A stretch of 64,000 nucleotides of DNA from Lutibacter sp. A64. Lineage in GTDB: Bacteria > Bacteroidota > Bacteroidia > Flavobacteriales > Flavobacteriaceae. The stretch spans positions 2,126,001 to 2,190,000 of the forward strand of contig NZ_CP092487.1 in the NCBI RefSeq assembly GCF_022429565.1. Direction: 5' to 3'. Positions 24,194 to 33,516 of the stretch are shown here, piece by piece. The number at the start of each line of letters is the position of its first letter. Positions within the stretch are counted from its first letter, which is position 1. The position numbers and the translations under genes were made by a program. The notes under the pieces were generated by a model. It was not told where the DNA came from. It saw only the letters and a list, made by a program, of their open reading frames with translations, and made no database searches.

Positions 24194-24643
24194 TTAATTA
24201 AATTTTAATATTGATACTTGAAATGCTTTCTGAAACTTATCTTTCGATACAAAAAGCATAAAATAATAAGGTACTAGAACAAAAAGTGATATTAAACCAG
24301 CAACCCATTCTTTAAAGAAAAAAGAGGCAATTATCAACACTACAAACATTAAGATAAAAGGAAACACATAAGCCCAAAAAACAGCTTTTAAACCCAATTC
24401 ACGTTTTAACAAAACATCAACAGGTTCGTTTATTTTAAATGATTGATTCGAATTAATAATTTCTATTTCTTTGTCGTTAGATTCTGAAACGCCACAAGCA
24501 GATTGTGCTTTACAACCTTCACAATTAACATTACCTTTTAATGAAATAGTTATTTTTTTATCTGAAATTCTCGAAACAACCCCTTCGTGTTTTACTAAGT
24601 TATTTGTCTTATTTTTATAACTATCTAAATCCAACTGAGTCAT
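24194..24643 (-). CDS. rseC: RseC/MucC-family membrane protein, first gene of the rnf operon
   Basis: 149 residues: a soluble part with four Cys (NCEGCKAQSACGVSE) followed by two membrane helices (about 85-130). RseC family members act with Rnf/Rsx-type reductases in SoxR or sigma-E control in proteobacteria; in Bacteroidota the gene regularly leads the rnf operon and may help insertion of iron-sulfur or redox control, which is inference. Transcribed divergently from dnaE across a 267-bp gap with a long hairpin. Confidence 0.88.
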   Translation of the reverse strand: MTQLDLDSYKNKTNNLVKHEGVVSRISDKKITISLKGNVNCEGCKAQSACGVSESNDKEIEIINSNQSFKINEPVDVLLKRELGLKAVFWAYVFPFILMFVVLIIASFFFKEWVAGLISLFVLVPYYFMLFVSKDKFQKAFQVSILKFN

Positions 24644-24694
24644 AATCTACTTCTTCAATTTCTTTGCAGTAGTAAAATTACAGTTAAAAAATTG

Positions 24695-24769
24695 CATAAA
24701 AGATGACGAATGTTAGCCTTTAAATAAAAATTGTTTTTATAGCCTAATTTAACATTTTCATCTTTTATG
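24695..24769. repeat. long imperfect inverted repeat between rseC-rnf and dnaE
   Basis: CATAAAAGATGACGAATGTTA (24695-24715) pairs with TAACATTTTCATCTTTTATG (24750-24769) with one small bulge and mismatch, and the centre can fold further (ATAAAAA-TTG-TTTTTAT). It lies 52 bp upstream of rseC, in its probable leader, and 141 bp upstream of dnaE. Confidence 0.55.
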
Positions 24770-24776
24770 TAAGAAA

Positions 24777-24826
24777 AACCAATTGGTTAACCACCTAACT
24801 AATATTAACATATAGTAATTGTTAAT
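24777..24826. promoter_or_regulatory. nested palindromes upstream of dnaE
   Basis: AACCAATTGGTT (24777-24788) overlaps GGTTAACC (24785-24792) and is followed by ATTAACA/TGTTAAT (24804-24826). Candidate operator region between the two divergent units; AT-rich context makes some of this expected by chance. Confidence 0.35.
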
Positions 24827-24910
24827 AAAAAAACCACTTAATAGATTTCTAAAAATATTAAAATTCATACTTTTAAAAATTGATTTTTCTCAAGCAATTT
24901 AATCTAGCAC

Positions 24911-27900
24911 ATGTTTTTAATATTTGATACAGAAACCACCGGTTTACCTAAGAAATGGAATGCACCAATATCAGACACAGATAATTGGCCTAGATGTATA
25001 CAAATTGCCTGGCAATTACACAATGAGTATGGAGAACTTATAGATCAGCAAGATTATTTAATTAAACCCGAAGGCTATAATATACCTTATGATGCCGAGC
25101 AAATTCACGGAATTTCTACAGAATTAGCTGAAGAAAAAGGTGAAGATTTAGAAAAAGTTTTATATTTATTTAATGAAGCTTTATCAAAATCTAAATTTAT
25201 TGTTGGTCAAAATGTAAAATTCGACCTTAATATTATGGGCTGTGAATACTACCGAAAAGATGTAGACACGCCTTTAGGTGATTTACCAGTTTTAGATACC
25301 TGTACCGAAACTACAGCCACTATGTGCCAAATTCCTGGAGGAAGAGGTGGTAAATTTAAACTCCCAACATTAACAGAATTACATCAATTTTTATTTAACA
25401 CCCCGTTTGCAGAAGCACACAATGCAACTGCCGATGTTGAAGCAACTACACGTTGTTTTTTAGAATTAATTAGAAGACGCGCCTACACAAAGGAACAATT
25501 AGACGTTCCTGCAGATTACTTTCAACATTTTGATGCTAAAAACCCTTCAACAATAGATGTTATAGGTTTAAAGCATGTAAACTTAAAAAAAGAAAGTAAA
25601 CGCTTAAGAAAGAAAGAAAAATCCGAAATTAATACTTCGGCACCTACAGCGGTTGAAATAAAAGATCTTAAAACCGCAAATTTTGCACATTTGCATTGCC
25701 ATTCTCAATTTTCAATATTACAATCTACCTCTAGTGTAAGTAACCTTATTAATACTGCTATTAAAGATAATATGCCAGCTGTTGCAATTACAGACACTGG
25801 AAATATGATGGGGGCTTATAACTTTGTTAATGAAGCCATTGAGCACAATAATAAAATTGAAAAATTTAATGAAAATTTAAAAGAAGGAGAACAACCTAAA
25901 CTACCTATTAAACCTATTTTAGGTTGTGAATTTTATGTCTGCGAAAACCACTTAGACAAATCTCACAAAGACAATGGTTATCAAATAGTTATTCTAGCTA
26001 AAAATAAAAACGGCTATCACAATTTAGCCAAAATGTCTTCAATCTCGCATACGCATGGTTTTTATTATGTACCTAGAATTGACAAAAAAATAATTGAACA
26101 ATACAAAGAAGATTTAATTGTACTTTCAGGAAATTTATATGGAGAAATACCCAGTAAAATATTAAATGTTGGTGAAAAACAAGCTGAAGAAGCACTTCTT
26201 TGGTGGAAAGAGCAATTTGGCAACGATTTTTATTTAGAAGTAATGCGTCATGAGCAAGAAAACGAAAATCATGTAAACAATATATTAATTGAGTTTTCTA
26301 AAAAACATAACGTAAAATTAATTGCCACAAATAACACCTTTTATACTCGCAAAGATGAAGCAGAAGCACATGATGTTTTATTATGCGTAAAAGATGGTGA
26401 AAAAATGGCGACTCCTAAAGGAAGAGGAAGAGGCTTTAGATATGGTTTACCAAACAACCAATATTATTTTAAATCTCAGGATGAAATGAAATCTTTATTT
26501 AAAGATTTACCTGAAGCCATTACCAACATTCAAGAAATTATAGATCAAATAGAAGTTTACACTTTAAAAAGAGATGTTTTACTTCCAAAATTCGACATTC
26601 CTCAACAATTTGTAGATCCACAAGACGAAATAGATGGCGGTGTACGAGGTGAAAATGCCTATTTAAAACATTTAACTTTTGAAGGTGCTAAAATAAGGTA
26701 TGGAGATGAGTTAGATGAAGATAAAATTGAACGCTTAAACTTTGAGCTTTCAATTATTGAAAAAACAGGTTATCCTGGTTATTTTTTAATTGTTTGGGAT
26801 TTTATTAACGAAGCACGTAAAATGGGAGTTTCAGTTGGCCCAGGACGTGGATCAGCAGCCGGTTCAGCCGTTGCTTACTGTTTATGGATTACCAATATAG
26901 ACCCTATTAAATACGATTTACTTTTTGAGCGTTTCTTAAATCCAGATCGTGTTTCATTACCCGATATCGATATTGACTTTGATGATGAAGGTAGACAAAG
27001 AGTTATTGAATTTGTAATTGAAAAATATGGCGCCAGTCAGGTTGCTCAAATAATTACTTACGGAACCATGGCTGCAAAATCTTCTATTAGAGATACAGCC
27101 AGAGCTTTGGATTTACCTTTGCATGAAGCCGATAGAATTGCCAAATTAATACCTGGTTTAAAACTGCAAAACATTTTTGGTGAAGACCCAAAAAGTATTG
27201 CAAAAGTAAAAGGTTTACGAGCCGAAGAACTTGAAAAAGTAGAAGAACTAAAAAGACTTTCTCAAGGTTCAAATTTAGAAGCCAAAACCATAAACCAAGC
27301 ACGCGCATTAGAGGGGTCTGTTAGAAACACAGGTATTCATGCTTGTGGGGTTATAATTACACCTGAAAATATTACCAATTTAATTCCTGTTGCTACTGCC
27401 AAAGATTCTGACATGTACGTAACGCAATTCGACAACCATGTTGTTGAAAATGCTGGGTTATTAAAAATGGACTTTTTAGGATTAAAAACATTGACTTTAA
27501 TTAAAGATACCGTTAAAATTATAAAAGCTAAACACGGTATTGAATTAAATCCAGATGATTTTCCTTTAGACGACCCTAAAACATACGAATTATTTCAAAA
27601 AGGTGAAACTATTGGTGTTTTTCAATATGAATCTCCTGGTATGCAAAAGCATATGAAATCGCTACAACCAACCGAGTTTGCCGATTTAATTGCAATGAAT
27701 GCCTTGTACCGACCAGGTCCAATGGAATATATCCCTTCTTTTATCGATAGAAAGCATGGCCGTGAAGAAATCACCTACGATTTAGATGATATGGAAGAAT
27801 ACCTTAAGGAAACTTATGGTATTACAGTATATCAAGAGCAGGTAATGCTACTTTCTCAAAAACTAGCAGGCTTTACAAAAGGTGAAGCAGATATGCTACG

Positions 27901-29287
27901 TAAAGCAATGGGAAAAAAAATATTTGCTTTGCTAGAGAAATTGAAACCTAAATTTATTGAAGGTGGAAAAGCTAAAAATCACGACGAAAAAAAATTAGAG
28001 AAAATTTGGAAAGATTGGGAAGCATTTGCTGCCTACGCCTTTAACAAATCTCACTCTACTTGTTATGCTTATATTGCATACCAAACAGCCTATTTAAAAG
28101 CGCATTACCCTGCCGAATATATGGCTTCGGTTTTGTCTAATAATATGAACGACATTAAGCAAGTTACTTTCTTTATGGAAGAATGTAAACGTGCAGGAAT
28201 CGCTGTTTTAGGTCCAGATGTAAACGAGTCTTATTATAAATTTGCCGTAAATAATGAAGGTGCTATTAGATTTGGAATGGGGGCAATAAAAGGTGTGGGA
28301 GCTGCTGCAGTTGATGCTATTGTTGAAGAACGTAAAAAAAATGGACCATTTACATCTATTTTCGATATTACAAAACGAGTAGATTTACGCGCTTGTAATA
28401 AAAAAGCTTTTGATGGATTAGCAATGGCTGGTGGTTTAGATTCTTTTAAAGATGTACATCGTGCTCAATACTATCAATTAGACGAAAAAGGTGTTACTTT
28501 TATTGAAAGAGCCATTAGATACGGTAATAAATACCAAGAAAATAAAAATTCGGCACAGGTTTCTTTATTTGGCGAAGCATCTGAAGTACAATTTCCTGAA
28601 CCAGAAATTCCACATGCTGAAAAATGGGGAATGATGGAAGCACTCTCTAAAGAAAAAGAATTGGTTGGTATATATATTTCGGGTCATCCTTTAGATGATT
28701 TTAAAAATGAAATAAAATATTTTTGTAGTACACCCGTTTCTATTTTTAAAGAAGATTTAAGTAAATATATAGGTTCAAATCTGTCTTTTGCAGGAATTTT
28801 AACAAATGTGCAACATCGTGTTTCTCAAAATGGAAACGAATGGGCTTCTTTTGTAGTTCAAGATTTTAGTGATAGTCACGAATTTAGAATTTTTAAAGAT
28901 GCATATTTAAATTTTAAACCTTATTTATACGAAAATGCTTTCAGACAAATTAAAGTAAATATAGCAGCTGGATGGAGAAATAAAGATGGTGTTGTTGGTG
29001 AGCCAAGAATTAATTTTACAAGCATTCAAATTTTACAAGATGTTTTAGAAAAACAATCTAAAAAAATAACATTTCTTTTAGACATCACAAAAATTAACGA
29101 CACTAAAATAGCTGAACTCTATAAAATATTTAAACAAAATGAAGGTAGTGTTCCAGTTGATTTTATTGTTTTTGATATGAAAGATAAAATAAAGCTAAAT
29201 TTACACAGTAGATCGGTAAAAGTAAAAGTTACCAACGAATTTTTAAAAATCTTAGAAGAAAAAAACTTAAGATTTAAATTAAACTAG
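24911..29287 (+). CDS. dnaE: DNA polymerase III alpha subunit with N-terminal DEDDh exonuclease
   Basis: 1458 residues, about 300 longer than E. coli DnaE. Residues 1-190 are a DnaQ-type proofreading exonuclease: DTETTG (7-12), GQNVKFDLNIM (about 102), and HNATADVEAT (about 170), so the DEDDh set looks complete. PHP domain starts at HLHCHSQFS (about 257). Polymerase motifs are GPGRGSAAGS (about 640) and PDIDIDFDD (about 683) with the catalytic Asp residues. A helix-hairpin-helix and OB-fold region follows (about 1150-1390). Replicative polymerase; the fused exonuclease would remove the need for a separate epsilon subunit at the core. The gene is followed 3 bp later by the first PagL-like gene. 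Confidence 0.96.
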   Translation: MFLIFDTETTGLPKKWNAPISDTDNWPRCIQIAWQLHNEYGELIDQQDYLIKPEGYNIPYDAEQIHGISTELAEEKGEDLEKVLYLFNEALSKSKFIVGQNVKFDLNIMGCEYYRKDVDTPLGDLPVLDTCTETTATMCQIPGGRGGKFKLPTLTELHQFLFNTPFAEAHNATADVEATTRCFLELIRRRAYTKEQLDVPADYFQHFDAKNPSTIDVIGLKHVNLKKESKRLRKKEKSEINTSAPTAVEIKDLKTANFAHLHCHSQFSILQSTSSVSNLINTAIKDNMPAVAITDTGNMMGAYNFVNEAIEHNNKIEKFNENLKEGEQPKLPIKPILGCEFYVCENHLDKSHKDNGYQIVILAKNKNGYHNLAKMSSISHTHGFYYVPRIDKKIIEQYKEDLIVLSGNLYGEIPSKILNVGEKQAEEALLWWKEQFGNDFYLEVMRHEQENENHVNNILIEFSKKHNVKLIATNNTFYTRKDEAEAHDVLLCVKDGEKMATPKGRGRGFRYGLPNNQYYFKSQDEMKSLFKDLPEAITNIQEIIDQIEVYTLKRDVLLPKFDIPQQFVDPQDEIDGGVRGENAYLKHLTFEGAKIRYGDELDEDKIERLNFELSIIEKTGYPGYFLIVWDFINEARKMGVSVGPGRGSAAGSAVAYCLWITNIDPIKYDLLFERFLNPDRVSLPDIDIDFDDEGRQRVIEFVIEKYGASQVAQIITYGTMAAKSSIRDTARALDLPLHEADRIAKLIPGLKLQNIFGEDPKSIAKVKGLRAEELEKVEELKRLSQGSNLEAKTINQARALEGSVRNTGIHACGVIITPENITNLIPVATAKDSDMYVTQFDNHVVENAGLLKMDFLGLKTLTLIKDTVKIIKAKHGIELNPDDFPLDDPKTYELFQKGETIGVFQYESPGMQKHMKSLQPTEFADLIAMNALYRPGPMEYIPSFIDRKHGREEITYDLDDMEEYLKETYGITVYQEQVMLLSQKLAGFTKGEADMLRKAMGKKIFALLEKLKPKFIEGGKAKNHDEKKLEKIWKDWEAFAAYAFNKSHSTCYAYIAYQTAYLKAHYPAEYMASVLSNNMNDIKQVTFFMEECKRAGIAVLGPDVNESYYKFAVNNEGAIRFGMGAIKGVGAAAVDAIVEERKKNGPFTSIFDITKRVDLRACNKKAFDGLAMAGGLDSFKDVHRAQYYQLDEKGVTFIERAIRYGNKYQENKNSAQVSLFGEASEVQFPEPEIPHAEKWGMMEALSKEKELVGIYISGHPLDDFKNEIKYFCSTPVSIFKEDLSKYIGSNLSFAGILTNVQHRVSQNGNEWASFVVQDFSDSHEFRIFKDAYLNFKPYLYENAFRQIKVNIAAGWRNKDGVVGEPRINFTSIQILQDVLEKQSKKITFLLDITKINDTKIAELYKIFKQNEGSVPVDFIVFDMKDKIKLNLHSRSVKVKVTNEFLKILEEKNLRFKLN

Positions 29288-29290
29288 TTT

Positions 29291-30388
29291 ATGAAAAAAA
29301 CCATTTTTATCTTTTTAATTTTCAGCTTTACAGCTAGTTTTAGCCAATCAAATTCATCGTACTTTCAAGCAGATTATTTTTACGGAAATATATTACGCCA
29401 AAATCCAGATGCTACGGTTTTAATACAAGGGCATCCAACTGGTTTTTTTATAAGTTACAACAAACGAACTTATGGAGAAGAAAATTGGCAAGAGCACTAT
29501 AATTATCCAGATTTCGGATACTCCATTGGATATCAAGACTATAAATCAGACATAGTTGGTAAATTATATTCAGTTTACGGTCATTATAATTTTTATTTCA
29601 CCAATAGAACTTCTCCCAACCAATTAATTTTAAGAACAGGAATTGGCTTGGCTTATGTTACAAACCCATATAATAAAGAAACAAACAACAAAAATACAGC
29701 CTTTGGTACACATTTAAATTCTAGCACCTACTTTAAATTGTATTTTCAAAGAGAAAATATACTAAACAACCTAGGTTTAAATGCTGGTTTAACATTTATT
29801 CACGCTTCAAATTCTAATGTAAAATCTCCCAATTCAGGCATGAATGTTTGGGCTGCCACTTTAGGTTTAAATTACAATTTATCAACACCGCAATTACCAC
29901 ATTATATACCATCTTCAGAAAGTAAAGAATTTACAGAACCTATTAAATACAATTTTGCTATTAGAGGTGGTGTAAATGAATCTGAAATAATTGGTAGTGG
30001 AATGAAACCATTTTTTGTGTTTTCAGCCTATGCAGACAAACGTTTAAACAGATTATCTGCACTTCAACTTGGAACCGAACTATTTATTTCACCCATATTA
30101 AAAGATTATTACGAATTAAATTTAACGATACCACACACCAATTTAAAAGAAACTTCAGATTTTTCTAGAGTTGGAGTTTTTATTGGACATGAATTATTTA
30201 TTAATAAATTATCTATTGAAACTCAATTGGGTTATTATGTAAAATATCCTTTTGAATACCACGGAAGAGTCTATGAAACCCTTGGATTAAAAAGATATAT
30301 AAACAATAAATGGTTTGCTTCTATACGCTTAAAAGCACATGCTGCTGATGCTGAAACTGTAGAATTTGGAGTGGGAATACGACTTTAA
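29291..30388 (+). CDS. acyloxyacyl hydrolase / PagL-like lipid A deacylase, copy 1
   Basis: 365 residues with a signal peptide (residues 1-19, ending SFSQ). The middle part matches the PagL/acyloxyacyl hydrolase family: FGTHLNSSTYFKLYF, then LTFIHASNSNVKSPNSGMNV, where HxSN provides the catalytic His and Ser and the following NSGMN resembles the family. The C-terminal half repeats beta-strand motifs (YNFAIRGGVNESEI; RVGVFIGHELF), consistent with an outer-membrane barrel larger than PagL (about 150 residues). Its expected role is removal of an acyl chain from lipid A. It lies directly behind dnaE and is followed by a paralogue 9 bp later. Confidence 0.72.
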   Translation: MKKTIFIFLIFSFTASFSQSNSSYFQADYFYGNILRQNPDATVLIQGHPTGFFISYNKRTYGEENWQEHYNYPDFGYSIGYQDYKSDIVGKLYSVYGHYNFYFTNRTSPNQLILRTGIGLAYVTNPYNKETNNKNTAFGTHLNSSTYFKLYFQRENILNNLGLNAGLTFIHASNSNVKSPNSGMNVWAATLGLNYNLSTPQLPHYIPSSESKEFTEPIKYNFAIRGGVNESEIIGSGMKPFFVFSAYADKRLNRLSALQLGTELFISPILKDYYELNLTIPHTNLKETSDFSRVGVFIGHELFINKLSIETQLGYYVKYPFEYHGRVYETLGLKRYINNKWFASIRLKAHAADAETVEFGVGIRL

Positions 30389-30397
30389 AATATATTT

Positions 30398-31495
30398 ATG
30401 AAAAATCTAATTTTAACGTTTTTCCTCTTATTTACTGTTTTGGTAAGTTCACAAACAGCAACAACCATAGAACACAATACCGTTCAAATGGATTTCTTTT
30501 ATGGAAGACCTATTGAACACGATAAAAAACTAAAAAAAGCCATAGATGGTAATTCGTACGGAGTATTGCTTAGCATAAATAATAACAGTACCAAAAACAG
30601 CACATTTAATAAACTATACAATTATCCAAAAAGAGGTTTTTCTTTTCTATATCAAAATTTTAATTCAGATGTTTTGGGTGAAGTTTTTGGAGGCTACAGA
30701 CACTTTAATTATAAATTAAAAAACACTGCTACCTCTAATCTTAAACTTATAGCAGCATTTGGTGTGGGCTATGCCACAAAATCTTACAATGCAATTTCCA
30801 ACCCAAATAACCATGCTATTGGATCTAAATTATTAGCTTCAGCATACTTAAAATTACAATTTCTTAAATTATTAAATAAAGAGCGTTTAAGTCTAAATAC
30901 AGGTCTTAGTTTAATTCATTTTTCTAATATTGCATTTAAAAATCCTAATTTAGGAATCAATACCATAAACCTTCATTTAAGTTTAAATTACTTGCTAGAT
31001 CCTTTAAAAACACCCCCTCAACAAGAAAACACTAGTATACTTGATAAAAAATTATATTTCAACCTAATTTTACGTGGTGGTTATAACGAATCTTTAGAAA
31101 TTGATAGTGGTTTATTTCCCTTTTACGCTGTTACTTTTTATGCAAGTAAAACTATTAACAACTTTTCTACCTTTACATTTGGAACAGATTATTTTAAATC
31201 AGAATTCTTAAAAAATCATATTAAAATTAAAAATTTAGAGGAAGGAAAAAATTACAATGAAAATGATTATGCTAGAATTGGTCTATTTGTTGGACACGAA
31301 TTAATTCAAAATAATTTTTCATTTATTTCACAAATAGGATATACAATTTATTACCCTTTTCCTTATGTTAGTAGAGTTTACGAGCGTTTTGGATTAAAAT
31401 ATAAATTAGGAAAACATTTGTTTTCTGAAGTAACTATGAAAATAAATTTATTTAGAGCTGAAGCCTTGGAAATAGGTTTTGGCTATAAATTTTAA
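30398..31495 (+). CDS. acyloxyacyl hydrolase / PagL-like lipid A deacylase, copy 2
   Basis: 365 residues, exactly the same length as the upstream gene and clearly a paralogue: signal peptide (VLVSSQ), SKLLASAYLKLQF, SLIHFSNIAFKNPNLGIN with the HxSN motif, and matching C-terminal strands LRGGYNESLEIDSG and RIGLFVGHELI. The tandem arrangement suggests duplication followed by divergence. Activity is inferred from the His-x-Ser motif only. Confidence 0.7.
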   Translation: MKNLILTFFLLFTVLVSSQTATTIEHNTVQMDFFYGRPIEHDKKLKKAIDGNSYGVLLSINNNSTKNSTFNKLYNYPKRGFSFLYQNFNSDVLGEVFGGYRHFNYKLKNTATSNLKLIAAFGVGYATKSYNAISNPNNHAIGSKLLASAYLKLQFLKLLNKERLSLNTGLSLIHFSNIAFKNPNLGINTINLHLSLNYLLDPLKTPPQQENTSILDKKLYFNLILRGGYNESLEIDSGLFPFYAVTFYASKTINNFSTFTFGTDYFKSEFLKNHIKIKNLEEGKNYNENDYARIGLFVGHELIQNNFSFISQIGYTIYYPFPYVSRVYERFGLKYKLGKHLFSEVTMKINLFRAEALEIGFGYKF

Positions 31496-31514
31496 ACAGT
31501 AACGAACTAAATTT

Positions 31515-32258
31515 ATGAAAAAAATACTATACATATTTTGCTTAATTACACTTTTTAGTTGCAATAGTGAAGATGCTGGAGATTGTTTACAAACTGCTGG
31601 CGATATAATTCAAAAAGAATTTGATGTTGCTTCATTCACTAGAATTTTGGTAAACAAAAAAATTGAATTAATAATTAAGGAAGGACCAACACAAAAAGTA
31701 GTTGTAGAAACTGGTAAAAATTTAATGCCAGATATTGAAATTGAAATAGTTGATGATCAAATAATATTAACAAACCATAATACGTGCAACTTTTTTAGAG
31801 ATTACGGCATTACCAAAGTGTATATTACCTCTCCAAATATTACAGAAATTAGAAATGCCTCAGAACTTAATGTTACCTCCGATGGCATACTAACATACCC
31901 TAAATTATACTTAGAATCTACTGGTGTAAAAAATGAATTTTTAGCGATTGGCGATTGGTATTTAAATATAAATAACCAAAATCTAACCATTTTAACTAAT
32001 GGAATTCCAAACTTTTATATAAATGGAACAAGTGATAATTTAACACTCTATTTTTCTGATGGCGATTCGAGGTTTGAAGGACAAAATTATGAAGTTAAGC
32101 ACGTCAATTTATTTCACGTAAGCTCTAATGATATACTAGTTAATCCTACCGAAAGCATAAAAGGCTCTATACATTCTGTTGGAAATGTTATTTGCTACAA
32201 TAAACCTCCTATTGTAGAAGTAGAAGTACTTAGTAAAGGAAAATTAATTTTTAAATAA
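31515..32258 (+). CDS. head-GIN domain lipoprotein (DUF2807)
   Basis: 247 residues. Lipoprotein signal ITLFSCNSE (Cys about 16). The remainder is a repetitive beta structure (FDVASFTRILVNKKIELIIK, VYITSPNITEIRNASELNVT) typical of the head GIN/auto-transporter adhesin-like family, whose function is unknown and which is very common in Bacteroidota. It follows the PagL-like pair in the same direction and may share their transcript. Confidence 0.78.
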   Translation: MKKILYIFCLITLFSCNSEDAGDCLQTAGDIIQKEFDVASFTRILVNKKIELIIKEGPTQKVVVETGKNLMPDIEIEIVDDQIILTNHNTCNFFRDYGITKVYITSPNITEIRNASELNVTSDGILTYPKLYLESTGVKNEFLAIGDWYLNINNQNLTILTNGIPNFYINGTSDNLTLYFSDGDSRFEGQNYEVKHVNLFHVSSNDILVNPTESIKGSIHSVGNVICYNKPPIVEVEVLSKGKLIFK

Positions 32259-32281
32259 ACATAATACTTTAGCTCAAAAAA

Positions 32282-32315
32282 GGCTTGTTATACCTATGGA
32301 AACAGCCATCTATTT
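32282..32315 (+). terminator. weak terminator behind the head-GIN gene
   Basis: GGCTTGTT (32282-32289) and AACAGCC (32301-32307) form a stem with one bulged base, followed by ATCTATTTTTG. Plausible end of the dnaE-to-GIN unit; it also lies in the gap between convergent genes. Confidence 0.4.
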
Positions 32316-32371
32316 TTGTTAAGTGTGGAGTTTAGTTTACACTTCAAATCCGCTAAGTGAACAAGTAGAAT

Positions 32372-33268
32372 TTACTTTGGTATTAACTCGTGAAACAAAC
32401 TTTCTAAATTTTTATTTTTTGTATTTAATTTAAGTGTTTTTAAGCCATTATCATGCGCAAAATCAAAAACAGAGGGGCGCATATCTTTTGATGTATTAAA
32501 TGTTAACAACCAACTAGTGTCGTGCACATTGTCAGCAAATTTTAAATGAGGAATGGTATTAATAAATTGTTTTTCAATTTTAAAATCAAATTCAACCTCT
32601 ATAACTTGTTCCTGATTTTTTTTCAATTCAATTAAATTTTCATCAGCAATAATTTTACCTTTATTAATTATAATAACACGGTCGCAAATGGCATCTACCT
32701 CTTGCATAATATGTGTTGAAAAAAGCACTGTTTTATTTTTACCAATTTCTTTAATTAAATTTCTAATATCTATTAATTGATTAGGATCTAACCCTGTAGT
32801 TGGTTCATCTAAAATTAATACATCCGGATTGTGTAATAAAGCTGCCGCTAGCCCAACTCGTTGTCTATACCCTTTAGAGAGTTGCTTAATTTTTTTATGA
32901 GCTTCTGGCATTAAACCTACTTTATTTATTATTTTTTCAACTTCATCTTTTGCAATTTTATAAATTGAAGCATTAAACAACAAATACTCTTTAACATACA
33001 TTTCTAAATAAAGCGGATTGTGCTCTGGCAAATAACCAATATGCTTTTGAGCCGCTAATTTATTAGTGTTTACCTTACAGTCGTTAACTAAAACGTCTCC
33101 TTCAGAAGCAGGTATAAATCCGGTAATAATTTTCATCATAGTCGATTTTCCTGCTCCGTTTGGACCTAAAAACCCAACTATTTCTCCTTTATTTAAAGAA
33201 AAACTAACATTATTTAATGCTTTTTGATCTTTATAAAACTTGGTAATATTTTTTACTTCAATAGACAT
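32372..33268 (-). CDS. gldA: gliding-motility ABC transporter ATP-binding protein GldA
   Basis: 298 residues. Walker A GPNGAGKST (about 34-42), signature LSKGYRQRVGLA (about 130), Walker B VLILDEPTTGLD (about 153) and switch STHIMQEV. Length and C-terminal domain fit GldA of Flavobacteriia, which with GldF and GldG forms an ABC transporter needed for gliding; those partners are not in this window. General ABC-2 type exporter ATPase is the alternative. Confidence 0.82.
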   Translation of the reverse strand: MSIEVKNITKFYKDQKALNNVSFSLNKGEIVGFLGPNGAGKSTMMKIITGFIPASEGDVLVNDCKVNTNKLAAQKHIGYLPEHNPLYLEMYVKEYLLFNASIYKIAKDEVEKIINKVGLMPEAHKKIKQLSKGYRQRVGLAAALLHNPDVLILDEPTTGLDPNQLIDIRNLIKEIGKNKTVLFSTHIMQEVDAICDRVIIINKGKIIADENLIELKKNQEQVIEVEFDFKIEKQFINTIPHLKFADNVHDTSWLLTFNTSKDMRPSVFDFAHDNGLKTLKLNTKNKNLESLFHELIPK

Positions 33269-33357
33269 TTAACAAAAATACATTTTAATTACAATTAGCT
33301 GTTACAAATTAACGTTGTATGCGTCATATAATTTTAAGAACTTTGAAAAAAATAATT

Positions 33358-33516
33358 ATGGGCTGTTTTAGAGTATTACTTTGTATCATTTTTCCACCAT
33401 TAGCTGTGATAGATAAAGGCTGTGGTTCTTTAATTATTGTATTTATTTTAACCTGTTTAGGTTGGATTCCTGGTGTTATTGCCGCTTTAATTATTAATAA
33501 CAACCCAGATAACTAA
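33358..33516 (+). CDS. YqaE/Pmp3-family small membrane protein
   Basis: 52 residues from the ATG giving MGCFRVLLCIIFPPLAVIDK; a longer in-frame reading from 33319 is possible but the family is usually 50-60 residues. Two membrane helices with the family core CIIFPPLAV and LTCLGWIPGVIAALIIN. Pmp3-type proteins influence membrane potential and salt tolerance in fungi and plants. The stop overlaps the lipB start by one base (TAATG), so the two are translationally coupled. Confidence 0.82.
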   Translation: MGCFRVLLCIIFPPLAVIDKGCGSLIIVFILTCLGWIPGVIAALIINNNPDN

